A stretch of 64,000 bases of DNA from RGIG2000 sp045612665 (lineage in GTDB: Bacteria; Bacillota; Clostridia; Oscillospirales; CAG-272), in assembly GCA_045612665.1 (NCBI GenBank), contig JAZKZO010000004.1, positions 1 to 64,000 of the forward strand, written 5' to 3'. Both the position numbers and the translations under genes were made by a program. Positions 9,135-15,990 of this stretch are shown here, in pieces. A model generated the notes under the pieces. The model was not told the origin of the DNA, did no database searches, and saw nothing but the letters and a program-made list of their open reading frames with translations. Within the stretch, counting starts at the first letter, position 1, and each line of letters opens with the position of its first letter.

Positions 9135-9163
9135 TTCAAATTTGAAATTTTCCTTGGTATAAT
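9135..9163 (+). promoter_or_regulatory. Promoter with overlapping palindrome, candidate TetR operator
   Basis: TATAAT at 9158-9163 is preceded by TGG. At the matching -35 position lies the perfect 12-bp palindrome TTCAAATTTGAA (9135-9146). A repressor bound there would block the promoter, and the TetR-family gene two positions downstream is the obvious candidate. Confidence 0.5.
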
Positions 9164-9197
9164 GAGCTCGTAAAAAACAAAAAGGGAGGTTCAAATT

Positions 9198-9551
9198 ATG
9201 AACACAGACAAAATTTACGCAGAATCAATCGCAAAGGAGTACGCTCCAAAGGACAACTCAAAGGTAATTGCACTTCGCAAGCTTGATGCAAAGGCTAAAA
9301 TGCCTGCAACAATCTTCACCTACACATTCGGAATAATCAGCGCACTTGTGCTCGGACTCGGTATGTGTCTTGCGATGCAGGTTATCGGCGGAACACCACT
9401 TATGGTGGCGATCGGTATTGTTATCGGTATCGTTGGAATAATCGGTGCATCCGTTAATTATCCTATGTACAAAAGAATTCTTGAAAAGGGAAAGAGTAAA
9501 TACGCAAACGATATCGTTGAGCTTGCCCGTCAAATAAGCGAGCAGGAATAA
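9198..9551 (+). CDS. Conserved small membrane protein, unknown
   Basis: A 117-residue protein. The soluble N-terminus (about 1-35, KIYAESIAKEYAPK...) looks helical. It is followed by two Gly-rich membrane segments (about 37-61 and 64-88, the second with repeated I-G-I-V pattern) and a basic soluble tail. I believe similar proteins are common in Clostridia and sometimes carry the name dihydropteridine reductase, which nothing here supports. An AAAGGGAGG site precedes the ATG. The TetR regulator gene begins 20 bp after its stop, so the pair is probably one autoregulated operon. Function unknown. Confidence 0.75.
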   Translation: MNTDKIYAESIAKEYAPKDNSKVIALRKLDAKAKMPATIFTYTFGIISALVLGLGMCLAMQVIGGTPLMVAIGIVIGIVGIIGASVNYPMYKRILEKGKSKYANDIVELARQISEQE

Positions 9552-9571
9552 TAAAAAAGGGGGGGACGGAA

Positions 9572-10162
9572 GTGAACAAATCGGAGAGCAAGTATTTTAA
9601 TACTGCCATAAAAATGGATAAGGCGCTTCTTGCCTTGCTTGAAAAAAAGGATTTCGAGTATATCACAATAAAAGAAATTTGTGCAAAAGCAGAGGTAAAC
9701 CGTTCTACCTTTTATCTTCACTACGAAAACACAAGAGATCTTCTTACAGAATGCACAAGATATGTAATAGACGGATTTCTTTCTTACTTTCCTCAAACTC
9801 CCGAGAGCTTTACAAAAAGCCTTAAGGGAACAAATCACAGCGAGCTTATATTCATAAACCCCGAATATCTTACTCCGTATCTTACCTATATAAGGGATAA
9901 CAAGCGCCTTTTTAAAACGATGCTTAAGCATATAGGTACAATGGCGTTCGAAAAGTCGTACGATAAAATGTTCAAATACATTTTTGACCCCATTCTTGCA
10001 AGATTTGATTATCCTAAAGAGGAAAGAGCATATGTTATGAAATTTTATCTTACGGGAATAACCGCCCTTTCAATGGAGTGGATTGCAAACGACTGTAAGG
10101 AAGAAATTGAAAAAATGGTTGGCATTATAAGAAAGTGCATTTTCGGCAATGAAAATAAATAA
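9572..10162 (+). CDS. TetR-family transcriptional regulator
   Basis: A 196-residue regulator starting at GTG 9572, with a G-rich ribosome binding site at 9559-9566. The N-terminal helix-turn-helix is clear: K-ALLALLEKKDFEYITIKEICAKAEVNRSTFYLHY, with the TetR signature V-x-R-x-T-F-Y at about residues 49-55. The C-terminal ligand domain contains an F-K-T-M-L-K motif of the kind seen in the group often annotated as TetR_C_33 or DhaS-like. It lies in an operon behind a small membrane protein and probably controls the palindrome-bearing promoter at 9135-9163. Ligand unknown. Confidence 0.88.
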   Translation: MNKSESKYFNTAIKMDKALLALLEKKDFEYITIKEICAKAEVNRSTFYLHYENTRDLLTECTRYVIDGFLSYFPQTPESFTKSLKGTNHSELIFINPEYLTPYLTYIRDNKRLFKTMLKHIGTMAFEKSYDKMFKYIFDPILARFDYPKEERAYVMKFYLTGITALSMEWIANDCKEEIEKMVGIIRKCIFGNENK

Positions 10163-10186
10163 TCTAACGCTTGTATCAACAAAAAT

Positions 10187-10215
10187 AAAAGCAGTCCGTT
10201 TGGACTGCTTTTTGT
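10187..10215. terminator. Bidirectional intrinsic terminator
   Basis: AAAGCAGTCC, GTTT loop, GGACTGCTTT, with a T-tract on both strands. It serves the TetR gene and the convergent YwaF-type gene. The same stem sequence occurs at 15961-15984. Confidence 0.85.
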
Positions 10216-10992
10216 TTATGCTTCTTTCTTTTTGAGCTTTCCTGTTGCAAGGTAGTATATGTAATAGAATCCGATGATGTAGATAAGGAAAAGTCCAACA
10301 ACTATCATTGGATAGAACACAGGGCTTCCGTTTACCATATTGTAGAAAATATCGTAAGGAGTTCCGTCGCCTCTCATAAGGAACATATAGTTGTAATCGA
10401 TAATTACATTGACGATATATGCCGCGATAGCGAATCCGCCGAAGATGCAGAAGGTAATCCAAATGTTGTTTTTCTTCATGCTTGTCTTTGCCATTCCCGA
10501 AAGAACAATGTAAAGCGCGCAGAAGCCGGAGATTGCGTGAGTGATTCCCGATACAACGTTAGGGAAGGACAAAACGGGATACGAGCCGTAGTTTTGACCT
10601 GCACCGTAAGTGCCGAGCACAGCGCCCAAAAGTCCGAAAATGAACACGAAGTCAAGTGATGCTTCCTTGAGTCTGCCCTTGCAAAATGCTGCAAGAGGAA
10701 TAGTGATAAGTTGAATTGAGCAAAGGAAGAGAGGCAAAGCTCTTGTCCAATAGTCAGGCTCTTCAATAGAACCCATTATGATTTTGAAAATTTCAAATGC
10801 ATCAATTGCGATAGCGCTAACGATAAGAACCTTGTTTTTGATCTTCGTATCCTTGTCCTTGTTGCGTTTTCCGAGGAAAATTGCAAGGGCAACCATGATG
10901 ATCATAAGCGATGTAACAAAGGTGAGGTGTTGCCAGGACATAAAGCCCTCCGGCTCACGGGTGAAGCCGCCGATTCCAAAAAATTCTTTCAT
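10216..10992 (-). CDS. YwaF-type integral membrane protein (TIGR02206 family)
   Basis: A 258-residue protein with about seven membrane segments. It has the order expected for the YwaF/TIGR02206 family: a first segment after F-M-S-W-Q-H, a central LPLFLCSIQ (family pattern LPLhlCs), a G-x-x-G-A-V-L-G-T-Y-G segment, and a late D-Y-N-Y-M-F-L-M-R-G motif (family pattern NYM.L). The family is conserved in Firmicutes, but its role is not established. It stands alone, with an extended -10 (TGCTATAAT, complement near 11039-11044) upstream and a shared terminator downstream. Confidence 0.8.
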   Translation of the reverse strand: MKEFFGIGGFTREPEGFMSWQHLTFVTSLMIIMVALAIFLGKRNKDKDTKIKNKVLIVSAIAIDAFEIFKIIMGSIEEPDYWTRALPLFLCSIQLITIPLAAFCKGRLKEASLDFVFIFGLLGAVLGTYGAGQNYGSYPVLSFPNVVSGITHAISGFCALYIVLSGMAKTSMKKNNIWITFCIFGGFAIAAYIVNVIIDYNYMFLMRGDGTPYDIFYNMVNGSPVFYPMIVVGLFLIYIIGFYYIYYLATGKLKKKEA

Positions 10993-11134
10993 GTTTAAGT
11001 TTCCTTTAAATAAAATTTAGGTAAAATTTAACTACCTGTCATTATAGCAAATAATTTTCTATTTGTATATAGATTTTTCAAAAAAATATTAAAAATGTTG
11101 AAAAATGTCGAAATTATATTCGATTTTAAAGAAA

Positions 11135-11158
11135 AAGGACGGCCATAGACCGTCCTTG
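11135..11158 (-). terminator. Terminator of the padR-DUF1700-DUF4097 operon
   Basis: GGACGG stem with a seven-base loop and CCGTCC, followed on the minus strand by TTTTTCTTT. Confidence 0.75.
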
Positions 11159-11161
11159 ATT

Positions 11162-12115
11162 TTAATTAGCAAAGCTTATAATAACGTCTCCTGTGCTGGT
11201 TTCGCACTTGAATTTTCCGCCTGTTGTGGATTCGGGAACGCTAACCTTACCTGTGTCCGTGTTGACAAAGAAGATTTTGCTTGAAAGAAGAGTTCCCTTA
11301 ACGTCTCCTGTCGTTACGTTGATATATATTTCGTTTGCATCGGAACGGTCGAAATCAATGCTTCCCGTTGAAAGGTCAAAATTGAAGCTTTCGCTTGCAA
11401 CCGTGTTTTTGATGAGCATATCACCGGTAGAGCCGTTTGCACTTAATTTTCCGCACACTGTGTCGATAATTTCAACATCGCCCGTGCTAAATTCAAGTGA
11501 AATATCGCCACTGCATGCCACGTTCTTTATGCTAATCTCACCTGTGGAAACCGTAACGCCAAGAGAGGTGGGCGTCATACCATCGATGGTAACGTCGCCT
11601 GTTGAAGCCTCTATTTTGGCACTTCCGTTTGTTTTCGCACGTATGCTTGTGTCGCCTGTGGAAAGTGAAACATCTATGCTTTCAAAGCTGAAATCGCTCG
11701 GAATGCTAATATCTCCTGTGCTCGCATCGATTTTTAGCGCACCGTATGCGCCCTCGGGCAAGTATATGGTGATTTTCGGAGAGCTTATATTGAACAAATA
11801 CTCCCACCATTTTTTCTCGTTTTTAACGCTGATGACAAGAGAGTCGTCTGTAACCGATACCTGATGCTTTTCGTGCCTGTGCTCGTAAAACGAAGCCGCA
11901 ACCTTTCCGTTAGTTGAAGGGAGAAAGGTGATGTCAGCCGTTTCTATATTTATAGAAATCCCTTGGAATGTGTCTGTAATTTCATATTCTGCACTTTCAT
12001 ATCTTGAGCTTTGAAGTCTCCAACCGTTAGAGCTTAAGGCTAAAATAAAGAGAATTCCGCCCACAACTATAAGTGAAAGCGCCAAAGTGATTATCATTTT
12101 TGTTCCCTTTTCCAT
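11162..12115 (-). CDS. DUF4097 beta-strand repeat protein with N-terminal membrane anchor
   Basis: A 317-residue protein. Residues about 7-28 form one hydrophobic anchor. From about residue 90 onward runs a series of 20-24-residue repeats with the signature 'STGD' (for example STGDISIPS, STGDTSIRA, STGDVTIDG, STGDVEIID), which is the DUF4097 adhesin-like beta-solenoid. It begins 1 bp after the DUF1700 stop and is third in the PadR operon. This PadR-DUF1700-DUF4097 arrangement is a recurrent envelope-stress-like module in Firmicutes; the molecular role is not known. The solenoid probably faces outside. Confidence 0.9.
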   Translation of the reverse strand: MEKGTKMIITLALSLIVVGGILFILALSSNGWRLQSSRYESAEYEITDTFQGISINIETADITFLPSTNGKVAASFYEHRHEKHQVSVTDDSLVISVKNEKKWWEYLFNISSPKITIYLPEGAYGALKIDASTGDISIPSDFSFESIDVSLSTGDTSIRAKTNGSAKIEASTGDVTIDGMTPTSLGVTVSTGEISIKNVACSGDISLEFSTGDVEIIDTVCGKLSANGSTGDMLIKNTVASESFNFDLSTGSIDFDRSDANEIYINVTTGDVKGTLLSSKIFFVNTDTGKVSVPESTTGGKFKCETSTGDVIISFAN

Positions 12116-12116
12116 C

Positions 12117-12713
12117 TTATTTATCCTTTCTTACAAAACAACGCTTGATAATAGAAGGTATCTTCCTTGAAATATAAATCATGCCCTTTGTTGCAAGCTT
12201 GCATACAAAGAAGAAGAAAATCGCAATTCCCGCAACCGCAAATGATGAGCCAAGCGTAATAAGACCTGTGGTAACGTCGCCTGAAATCATAATAGCTATG
12301 CTTGAAACAATTCCAAAGCCTGGACTCAAAACAAATGCAAGCTCGCTTGCCCAAAGGGAAACAACGATAGCCCAAAGCGATACGTAAAGAGAGAAGATCA
12401 CGGCAAGAGCGCTAATAAGGAGTGAGCCCCAAATAGGTGAGCCGACAGCCAAAAGCACAATCTCCCAGGTCTTGCGTTTCCTTGTACCCTTGATTTTGTT
12501 GCTTATTATTTTTGGAAGAGGAATTTCATCTGCTATCTGCAATGCGATTTCGTCAACGCTTCCAATAGCCTTGATGGCTTCTTCCTCGGATAGCCCGTCC
12601 TCGATGCGGTCGTCTATCATCTCGCAAAAAAAGTCAATTCGTTCGTCAACCTCTTGCTTTGGCAGGGCAGAGAGTCTTTCTCTTAGGGCATAAATAAATT
12701 GCTCCTTGTTCAT
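12117..12713 (-). CDS. DUF1700 membrane protein
   Basis: A 198-residue protein. The N-terminal soluble helical domain (about 1-70) has the DUF1700/HAAS pattern: MNKEQFIYALRERLSALP, then a YYEE-like region replaced by DFFCEMIDD and the E-x-G-L-S-E-E-E-A-I segment. Three or four hydrophobic segments follow (about 83-105, 107-135, 140-170). It overlaps the padR stop codon by 4 bp (ATGA) and is followed at 1 bp by the DUF4097 gene. The three genes are therefore translationally coupled. The family is usually paired with PadR regulators. Confidence 0.9.
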   Translation of the reverse strand: MNKEQFIYALRERLSALPKQEVDERIDFFCEMIDDRIEDGLSEEEAIKAIGSVDEIALQIADEIPLPKIISNKIKGTRKRKTWEIVLLAVGSPIWGSLLISALAVIFSLYVSLWAIVVSLWASELAFVLSPGFGIVSSIAIMISGDVTTGLITLGSSFAVAGIAIFFFFVCKLATKGMIYISRKIPSIIKRCFVRKDK

Positions 12714-13000
12714 TCCTCATCCTCCTTTATTACAAATTGATAAATAGTCATAACCTCGCGCCACTCATCTTTAAATTCCTCAATTCTGTCAAGACCGAGC
12801 TTGGTTATGTGGTAATATTTTCGAAGCCTTCCGTCGTGCTCCGAGGTGCGCACGGTTAGCATTTTCGCAAGCTCCAAGCGCTTTAATATAGTGTATAGAG
12901 TAGACTCCGACATTTCGATATAAGGCTTCATATCCTTGATTATCTTGTATCCGTAGGAATCCTCGTTCTTGATTGCCCTTAAAACACAAATGTCGAGCAA
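12710..13000 (-). CDS. PadR-family transcriptional regulator (true start probably AUA at 13024)
   Basis: A 96-residue (from TTG 13000) winged-helix regulator. The motifs are typical of short PadR proteins: EDSYGYKIIKDM, then ESTLYTILKRLE, and the wing RLRKYYHITKLG. The family normally begins with eight residues like M-D-I-Q-L-K-R-G before the first helix. Exactly these follow in frame upstream (ATA GAT ATT CAA CTC AAA CGA GGG), with an in-frame stop before them. A good AGAGGTGAG site fits an ATA codon at 13022-13024, not the TTG. The conservative start is reported here. It heads the DUF1700-DUF4097 operon and is probably autoregulated by the promoter at 13063-13091. Confidence 0.88.
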   Translation of the reverse strand: MLDICVLRAIKNEDSYGYKIIKDMKPYIEMSESTLYTILKRLELAKMLTVRTSEHDGRLRKYYHITKLGLDRIEEFKDEWREVMTIYQFVIKEDEE

Positions 13001-13062
13001 CCCTCGTTTGAGTTGAATATCTATATCTTCTCACCTCTCTAATACTGCATCTTACATAATAC

Positions 13063-13091
13063 ATCATATCACGAAGTATGCATCCTGTCAA
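13063..13091 (-). promoter_or_regulatory. Promoter of the padR operon
   Basis: Minus-strand TTGACA (complement 13086-13091), 17 bp, TATGAT (complement 13063-13068). Dyad-like ATAC/GTAT sequences around the -10 could be PadR contacts, but I could not define one clear operator. Confidence 0.7.
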
Positions 13092-13182
13092 TACCTTTTC
13101 GAAAAATTCAAAGAGAAGTGCGCTTGCTCCGTAATATTGTCGGTTTATGTAAAACGATTTTATAATTTTTTTAAAAAAGGTG

Positions 13183-13211
13183 TTGACAAACAAAATTTAC
13201 TATGATATAAT
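13183..13211 (+). promoter_or_regulatory. Strong promoter of the tRNA-Leu/tRNA-fMet operon
   Basis: Fully consensus TTGACA (13183-13188), 17-bp spacer, TATAAT (13206-13211), 15 bp before the tRNA-Leu 5' end. This is as expected for a stable-RNA gene. Confidence 0.88.
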
Positions 13212-13226
13212 CTAAACGCTTGATAT

Positions 13227-13314
13227 GCCGATGTGGCGGAATGGTAGACGCCACGGACTTAAAATCCGTTGAGAAGAAATTCTCGTACCGGTTCGAGTCC
13301 GGTTATCGGCACCA
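13227..13314 (+). tRNA. tRNA-Leu (anticodon UAA)
   Basis: An 88-base class II tRNA with encoded CCA. The acceptor stem GCCGATG pairs with TATCGGC (one G-T). The anticodon arm is ACGGA-CTTAAAA-TCCGT, giving anticodon TAA, which reads UUA/UUG. The long variable arm GAGAAGAAATTCTC and a T-arm with GGTTCGAGTCC are present. It is cotranscribed with the initiator tRNA that starts 5 bp downstream. Confidence 0.97.
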
Positions 13315-13319
13315 TATAT

Positions 13320-13397
<78 letters not shown>

Positions 13398-13398
13398 A

Positions 13399-13428
13399 AA
13401 AATCCAACTCGAAAGAGTTGGATTTTTT
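13399..13428 (+). terminator. Terminator of the tRNA operon
   Basis: AATCCAACTC, GAAA loop, GAGTTGGATT, then TTTT. It is followed after four bases by the first mini-hairpin of the array. Confidence 0.9.
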
Positions 13429-13432
13429 CATT

Positions 13433-13632
13433 TGTGCCATTAGGCACAACATCATTTGCGTGCAACGCACGCAACATCATTTGAGCGTCAGCTCAAAATC
13501 ATTCCGCCGCAGGCGGACACAAATGAACGATGTTGCACCGTTGGTGCAAATGAAGTTGCCTTCGGCAAATGATGTGGGCTTGCACCCAATGAAGTTGCGC
13601 TACGCGCAAACGGAATTGAGCCGTTCGCTCGG
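13433..13632. repeat. Array of nine mini-hairpins with inverted linkers
   Basis: This 200-bp non-coding stretch is made of short palindromes with 4-7-bp stems and 3-6-base loops. Perfect or near-perfect examples lie at 13433-13448, 13457-13473, 13481-13496, 13503-13517, 13533-13549, 13556-13568 and 13595-13609. Weaker ones lie at 13575-13588 and 13618-13630. Stem sequences all differ. Linkers on the left are ACATCATT (13449-13456, 13474-13481). On the right they are ATGAAG or ATGATG, the reverse complement of the left linker, so the array flips orientation near 13518-13532. The stems are different each time but complementary within themselves, as if each arm pair is under selection or copied as a unit. 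I know of no named family and the function is unknown. Confidence 0.75.
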
Positions 13633-13647
13633 TTCGCCGAAATATAG

Positions 13648-13676
13648 TTGATTTTTGGTCGAAAGTGTGATATAAT
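13648..13676 (+). promoter_or_regulatory. Promoter of the nucleotidyltransferase gene
   Basis: TTGATT (13648-13653), 17-bp spacer, TATAAT (13671-13676) preceded by TGTGA. It begins immediately after the hairpin array. Confidence 0.72.
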
Positions 13677-13698
13677 AATACAAAAGGGGGGATCCACT

Positions 13699-14448
13699 GT
13701 GAGGGAAACTATTCTTGAAAAGCTTAACGAGATAGAGAAAAGAGAAAATATTAAGATTTTGCACTGCATCGAGTCGGGAAGTCGGGCGTGGGGATTCGCA
13801 TCGCCTGACAGCGACTACGACGTACGTTTTATATACGTTCGTCCCAAGGAGTTTTATCTTCGCCTTGACAAGACTCGCGACGTGATAGAGTGGCAGTTGG
13901 ATGATACGCTTGATATCAACGGTTGGGACGTTCAAAAGGCTTTGACTTTGCTTCACAAGTCGAACCCCACATTATTCGAGTGGAATTCCTCACCTATAGT
14001 ATATAAAACTACGGATGAATGGCAGAAAATATCGATGACGATCAATCGCTATTTTATGGCTAAGTCCGGGCTTTACCACTATCTCAGTACGGCAAAGAGT
14101 AACTATCACGAATATCTGAAGGGCGAGACAGTAAGGCTTAAAAAGTATTTTTACGTGCTTCGTCCATTGCTTGCGTGCAAATGGATACTTGCCGAAGGCA
14201 CACCACCACCGATGTTGTTCCGTACCTTGATGGACAAGTATCTTGACGAAAATCTGAAGCCGGATGTTGAAAAGTTGCTCGATATGAAAATGAATATGCC
14301 GGAGATTGGAGAGGGCAAGCGATTCGAACGTGTGAACGATTATTTAGATCGTAATATAGAGGAAATCGAAGCCATTATCGCAGGATTGTCGTCAGAGGGG
14401 GCTCTTGATTGGGACGAACTAAATGAGGTATTTCTGTCTTTACTTTGA
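13699..14448 (+). CDS. Nucleotidyltransferase of the YcgL/COG3541 (DNA polymerase beta) superfamily
   Basis: A 249-residue protein starting at GTG 13699, chosen because AGGGGGGAT sits just upstream. It has the polymerase-beta fold signature G-S-R-A-W-G (27-32) followed by S-P-D-S-D-Y-D-V-R (35-43), with the metal-binding Asp39 and Asp41. The length and the order (RPxEFY, then an L-x-K-S-N-P-T-L-F-E-W motif at about 88-98, then helical C-terminal half) fit COG3541. Substrates of this family are not established. It is monocistronic between a tRNA operon and a hydrolase, flanked by hairpin arrays, which suggests an accessory gene. Confidence 0.88.
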   Translation: MRETILEKLNEIEKRENIKILHCIESGSRAWGFASPDSDYDVRFIYVRPKEFYLRLDKTRDVIEWQLDDTLDINGWDVQKALTLLHKSNPTLFEWNSSPIVYKTTDEWQKISMTINRYFMAKSGLYHYLSTAKSNYHEYLKGETVRLKKYFYVLRPLLACKWILAEGTPPPMLFRTLMDKYLDENLKPDVEKLLDMKMNMPEIGEGKRFERVNDYLDRNIEEIEAIIAGLSSEGALDWDELNEVFLSLL

Positions 14449-14719
14449 TATAATTGCCTTGACATTTAGATGCCTGAAAGTTCAGCATGCTTTTCCGGAA
14501 CAATTCATAATCACACACCTTTTTACTGTTCTTACCTACATTTACACACCTTTTAGTCGCTCTTAGGCAAATTAAACCTAAATTGAACCACGGTTCAGTT
14601 TAGGTTTTTTATGATTTTTGAGGGACGCGCAAAAAGCTCATTTTACATTTATCATGGTATGTGGATGTTGAGGGCTTCTTTCTTTTACACTTTTGTAAAA
14701 GCATTTTTAATATATTGGA
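14449..14719. other. Intergenic region with terminator and a short direct repeat
   Basis: It holds ACACACCTTTT twice (14513-14523 and 14544-14554, 31 bp apart) and the strong terminator described separately. A 28-codon ATG reading frame at 14470 has no ribosome binding site and is not called. Nothing else recognised. Confidence 0.5.
14574..14610 (+). terminator. Intrinsic terminator after the nucleotidyltransferase gene
   Basis: Long stem AAACCTAAA / TTTAGGTTT continued by TGAACC / GGTTCA around an AC loop, then six T. It lies about 125 bp after the stop codon. Confidence 0.85.
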
Positions 14720-14748
14720 TTGAAAAGCGCTTGGCTTTATGGTATAAT
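14720..14748 (+). promoter_or_regulatory. Promoter of the alpha/beta hydrolase gene
   Basis: TTGAAA (14720-14725), 17-bp spacer, TATAAT (14743-14748) preceded by TGG. Confidence 0.75.
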
Positions 14749-14798
14749 TGACATATCAAGATAAAGGTGGTGAATTTCCCATTAAGGGAATGCGAGAT

Positions 14799-15800
14799 AT
14801 GAAATCAGCTTATGAGCACAACAAAGATTTAATTCAAGGTGTTATACCGTCAATGTCTTATGATGGCGGTGATTTCCAAGAATGGAAGGCGGCGGCAAGG
14901 GAAAAGCTTTCAAAGCTTCTTGGTTTGGATAAATTTCAGAAGGTACCTTCTGAATTCAACGTGGAATATAAAAAGAAAATAGACGGGGCGACTGAGATTA
15001 GATTTACATATCAGAGTGAACTCGGTTACTGTGTGCCTTGTCATCTTTGGCTTCCCGATGGGGTTAAAAAGCCACCGCTGATGATTTGCCTGCAAGGACA
15101 TTCTAAAGGAATGCATATTTCCTTGGGCAGACCTAAATTTAAGGGGGACGAACAATCTATAAGTGAGGGAGACCGTGATTTTTGCGTAAGAGCCATTAAA
15201 GAGGGGTTTGCAGCAATTTCGTTGGAACAAAGAAATTTTGGCGAATGTGGCGGAGATGAAAACGGACCAAGATGCTATGAGTCCACCATGACAGCACTTA
15301 TTATGGGCAGAACAACCATTGGCGAAAGAGTATGGGACGTTTCAAGACTGATTGATGTGATTATGGACAAATTTGCTGATGTAATTGACACAACAAAAAT
15401 TTGTTGTATGGGGAATTCCGGTGGTGGCACTGCCACGGTGTATGTTGCAGCTTTGGAGGATAGAATTACCCTGGCAATGCCATCCTGTGCAATGTGTACA
15501 TTTAAGGATTCTATTGGTGCAATGACTCACTGTTCCTGCAATTACGTGCCTAAAATATCGGAATATTTTGATATGAACGATCTTATGTCAATGGCATATC
15601 CAAAGTATTTTATTCAAGTATCTGGAATTGAAGATTCAATTTTCCCATTGTTTGGTGCTGAACTTGTGTTTGAAAAGGGAAAGAAAGTCTATGAAGCATT
15701 TAATAAAGATGACCGTTGCACGCTTGTTAAAGGAAACGGTGGACACAGATTTTATGCCGATGACGCTTGGCCGATTGTACACAAATATCTTTTTGATTAG
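14799..15800 (+). CDS. Alpha/beta hydrolase (Abhydrolase_7 / acetyl-xylan-esterase-like)
   Basis: A 333-residue serine hydrolase without signal peptide. The start at 14799 was preferred because AAGGGA lies at suitable spacing; the ATG nine bases upstream abuts that site. The oxyanion region is CLQGHSKG (97-104). The nucleophile elbow GNSGGG is at 205-210 (Ser207). The acid is probably Asp279 in GIEDS, and the histidine is His316 in GNGGHRF. The extended N-terminal region (1-90) before the fold and the CLQGH motif resemble the PF12715-type and acetyl-xylan-esterase-like hydrolases that deacylate sugars. The substrate is not determinable. It is monocistronic and followed directly by the second hairpin array. 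Confidence 0.85.
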   Translation: MKSAYEHNKDLIQGVIPSMSYDGGDFQEWKAAAREKLSKLLGLDKFQKVPSEFNVEYKKKIDGATEIRFTYQSELGYCVPCHLWLPDGVKKPPLMICLQGHSKGMHISLGRPKFKGDEQSISEGDRDFCVRAIKEGFAAISLEQRNFGECGGDENGPRCYESTMTALIMGRTTIGERVWDVSRLIDVIMDKFADVIDTTKICCMGNSGGGTATVYVAALEDRITLAMPSCAMCTFKDSIGAMTHCSCNYVPKISEYFDMNDLMSMAYPKYFIQVSGIEDSIFPLFGAELVFEKGKKVYEAFNKDDRCTLVKGNGGHRFYADDAWPIVHKYLFD

Positions 15801-15816
15801 CAATCTTCCTGCGACT

Positions 15817-15890
15817 TGATGATATACAACACTCCGTGTTGGTGATATGCAATGCTCTGCATTGATTATATACACGCCTTTGGCGTGATG
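15817..15890. repeat. Second mini-hairpin array with a different linker
   Basis: Three perfect hairpins with 5-6-bp stems and 3-base loops: AACAC-TCC-GTGTT (15828-15840), CAATGC-TCT-GCATTG (15850-15864) and CACGCC-TTT-GGCGTG (15873-15887). They are separated by related linkers TGATGATATAC, GGTGATATG and ATTATATAC. The architecture is the same as the array at 13433-13632 but with another linker sequence. It starts 17 bp after the hydrolase stop codon. Confidence 0.72.
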
Positions 15891-15960
15891 AAGCACGAGA
15901 GTTCAAATCACGTACGCACTCCCCCAAAAATATCTTTTTTATAGCCCTTTTACAAAAACG

Positions 15961-15990
15961 AAAGCAGTCCAAACGGACTGCTTTTATTTT
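15961..15990. terminator. Bidirectional terminator overlapping the xre stop codon
   Basis: AAAGCAGTCC, AAAC loop, GGACTGCTTT, T-rich on both strands. The stem is the same sequence as the terminator at 10187. It lies between the hydrolase and the convergent xre gene, and its last bases include the xre stop codon (15984-15986). Confidence 0.85.

Noticed and set aside
11193..11864. A 223-codon plus-strand frame
   Set aside because: Antisense to the DUF4097 repeats; its own repeats (SPVE, SPVL) are only the mirror of the STGD repeats.
13433..13632. CRISPR array
   Set aside because: The repeated parts are 6-8-base linkers, units are 20-26 bp and irregular, spacers are palindromic, and no cas gene is present.
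13699..14448. Nucleotidyltransferase as the toxin or antitoxin of a MNT-HEPN pair
   Set aside because: No HEPN-domain partner is adjacent and the protein is longer than minimal MNT antitoxins.
14470..14556. A 28-codon ATG reading frame
   Set aside because: No ribosome binding site, no hydrophobic or Cys pattern, and it contains the direct repeat; likely chance.
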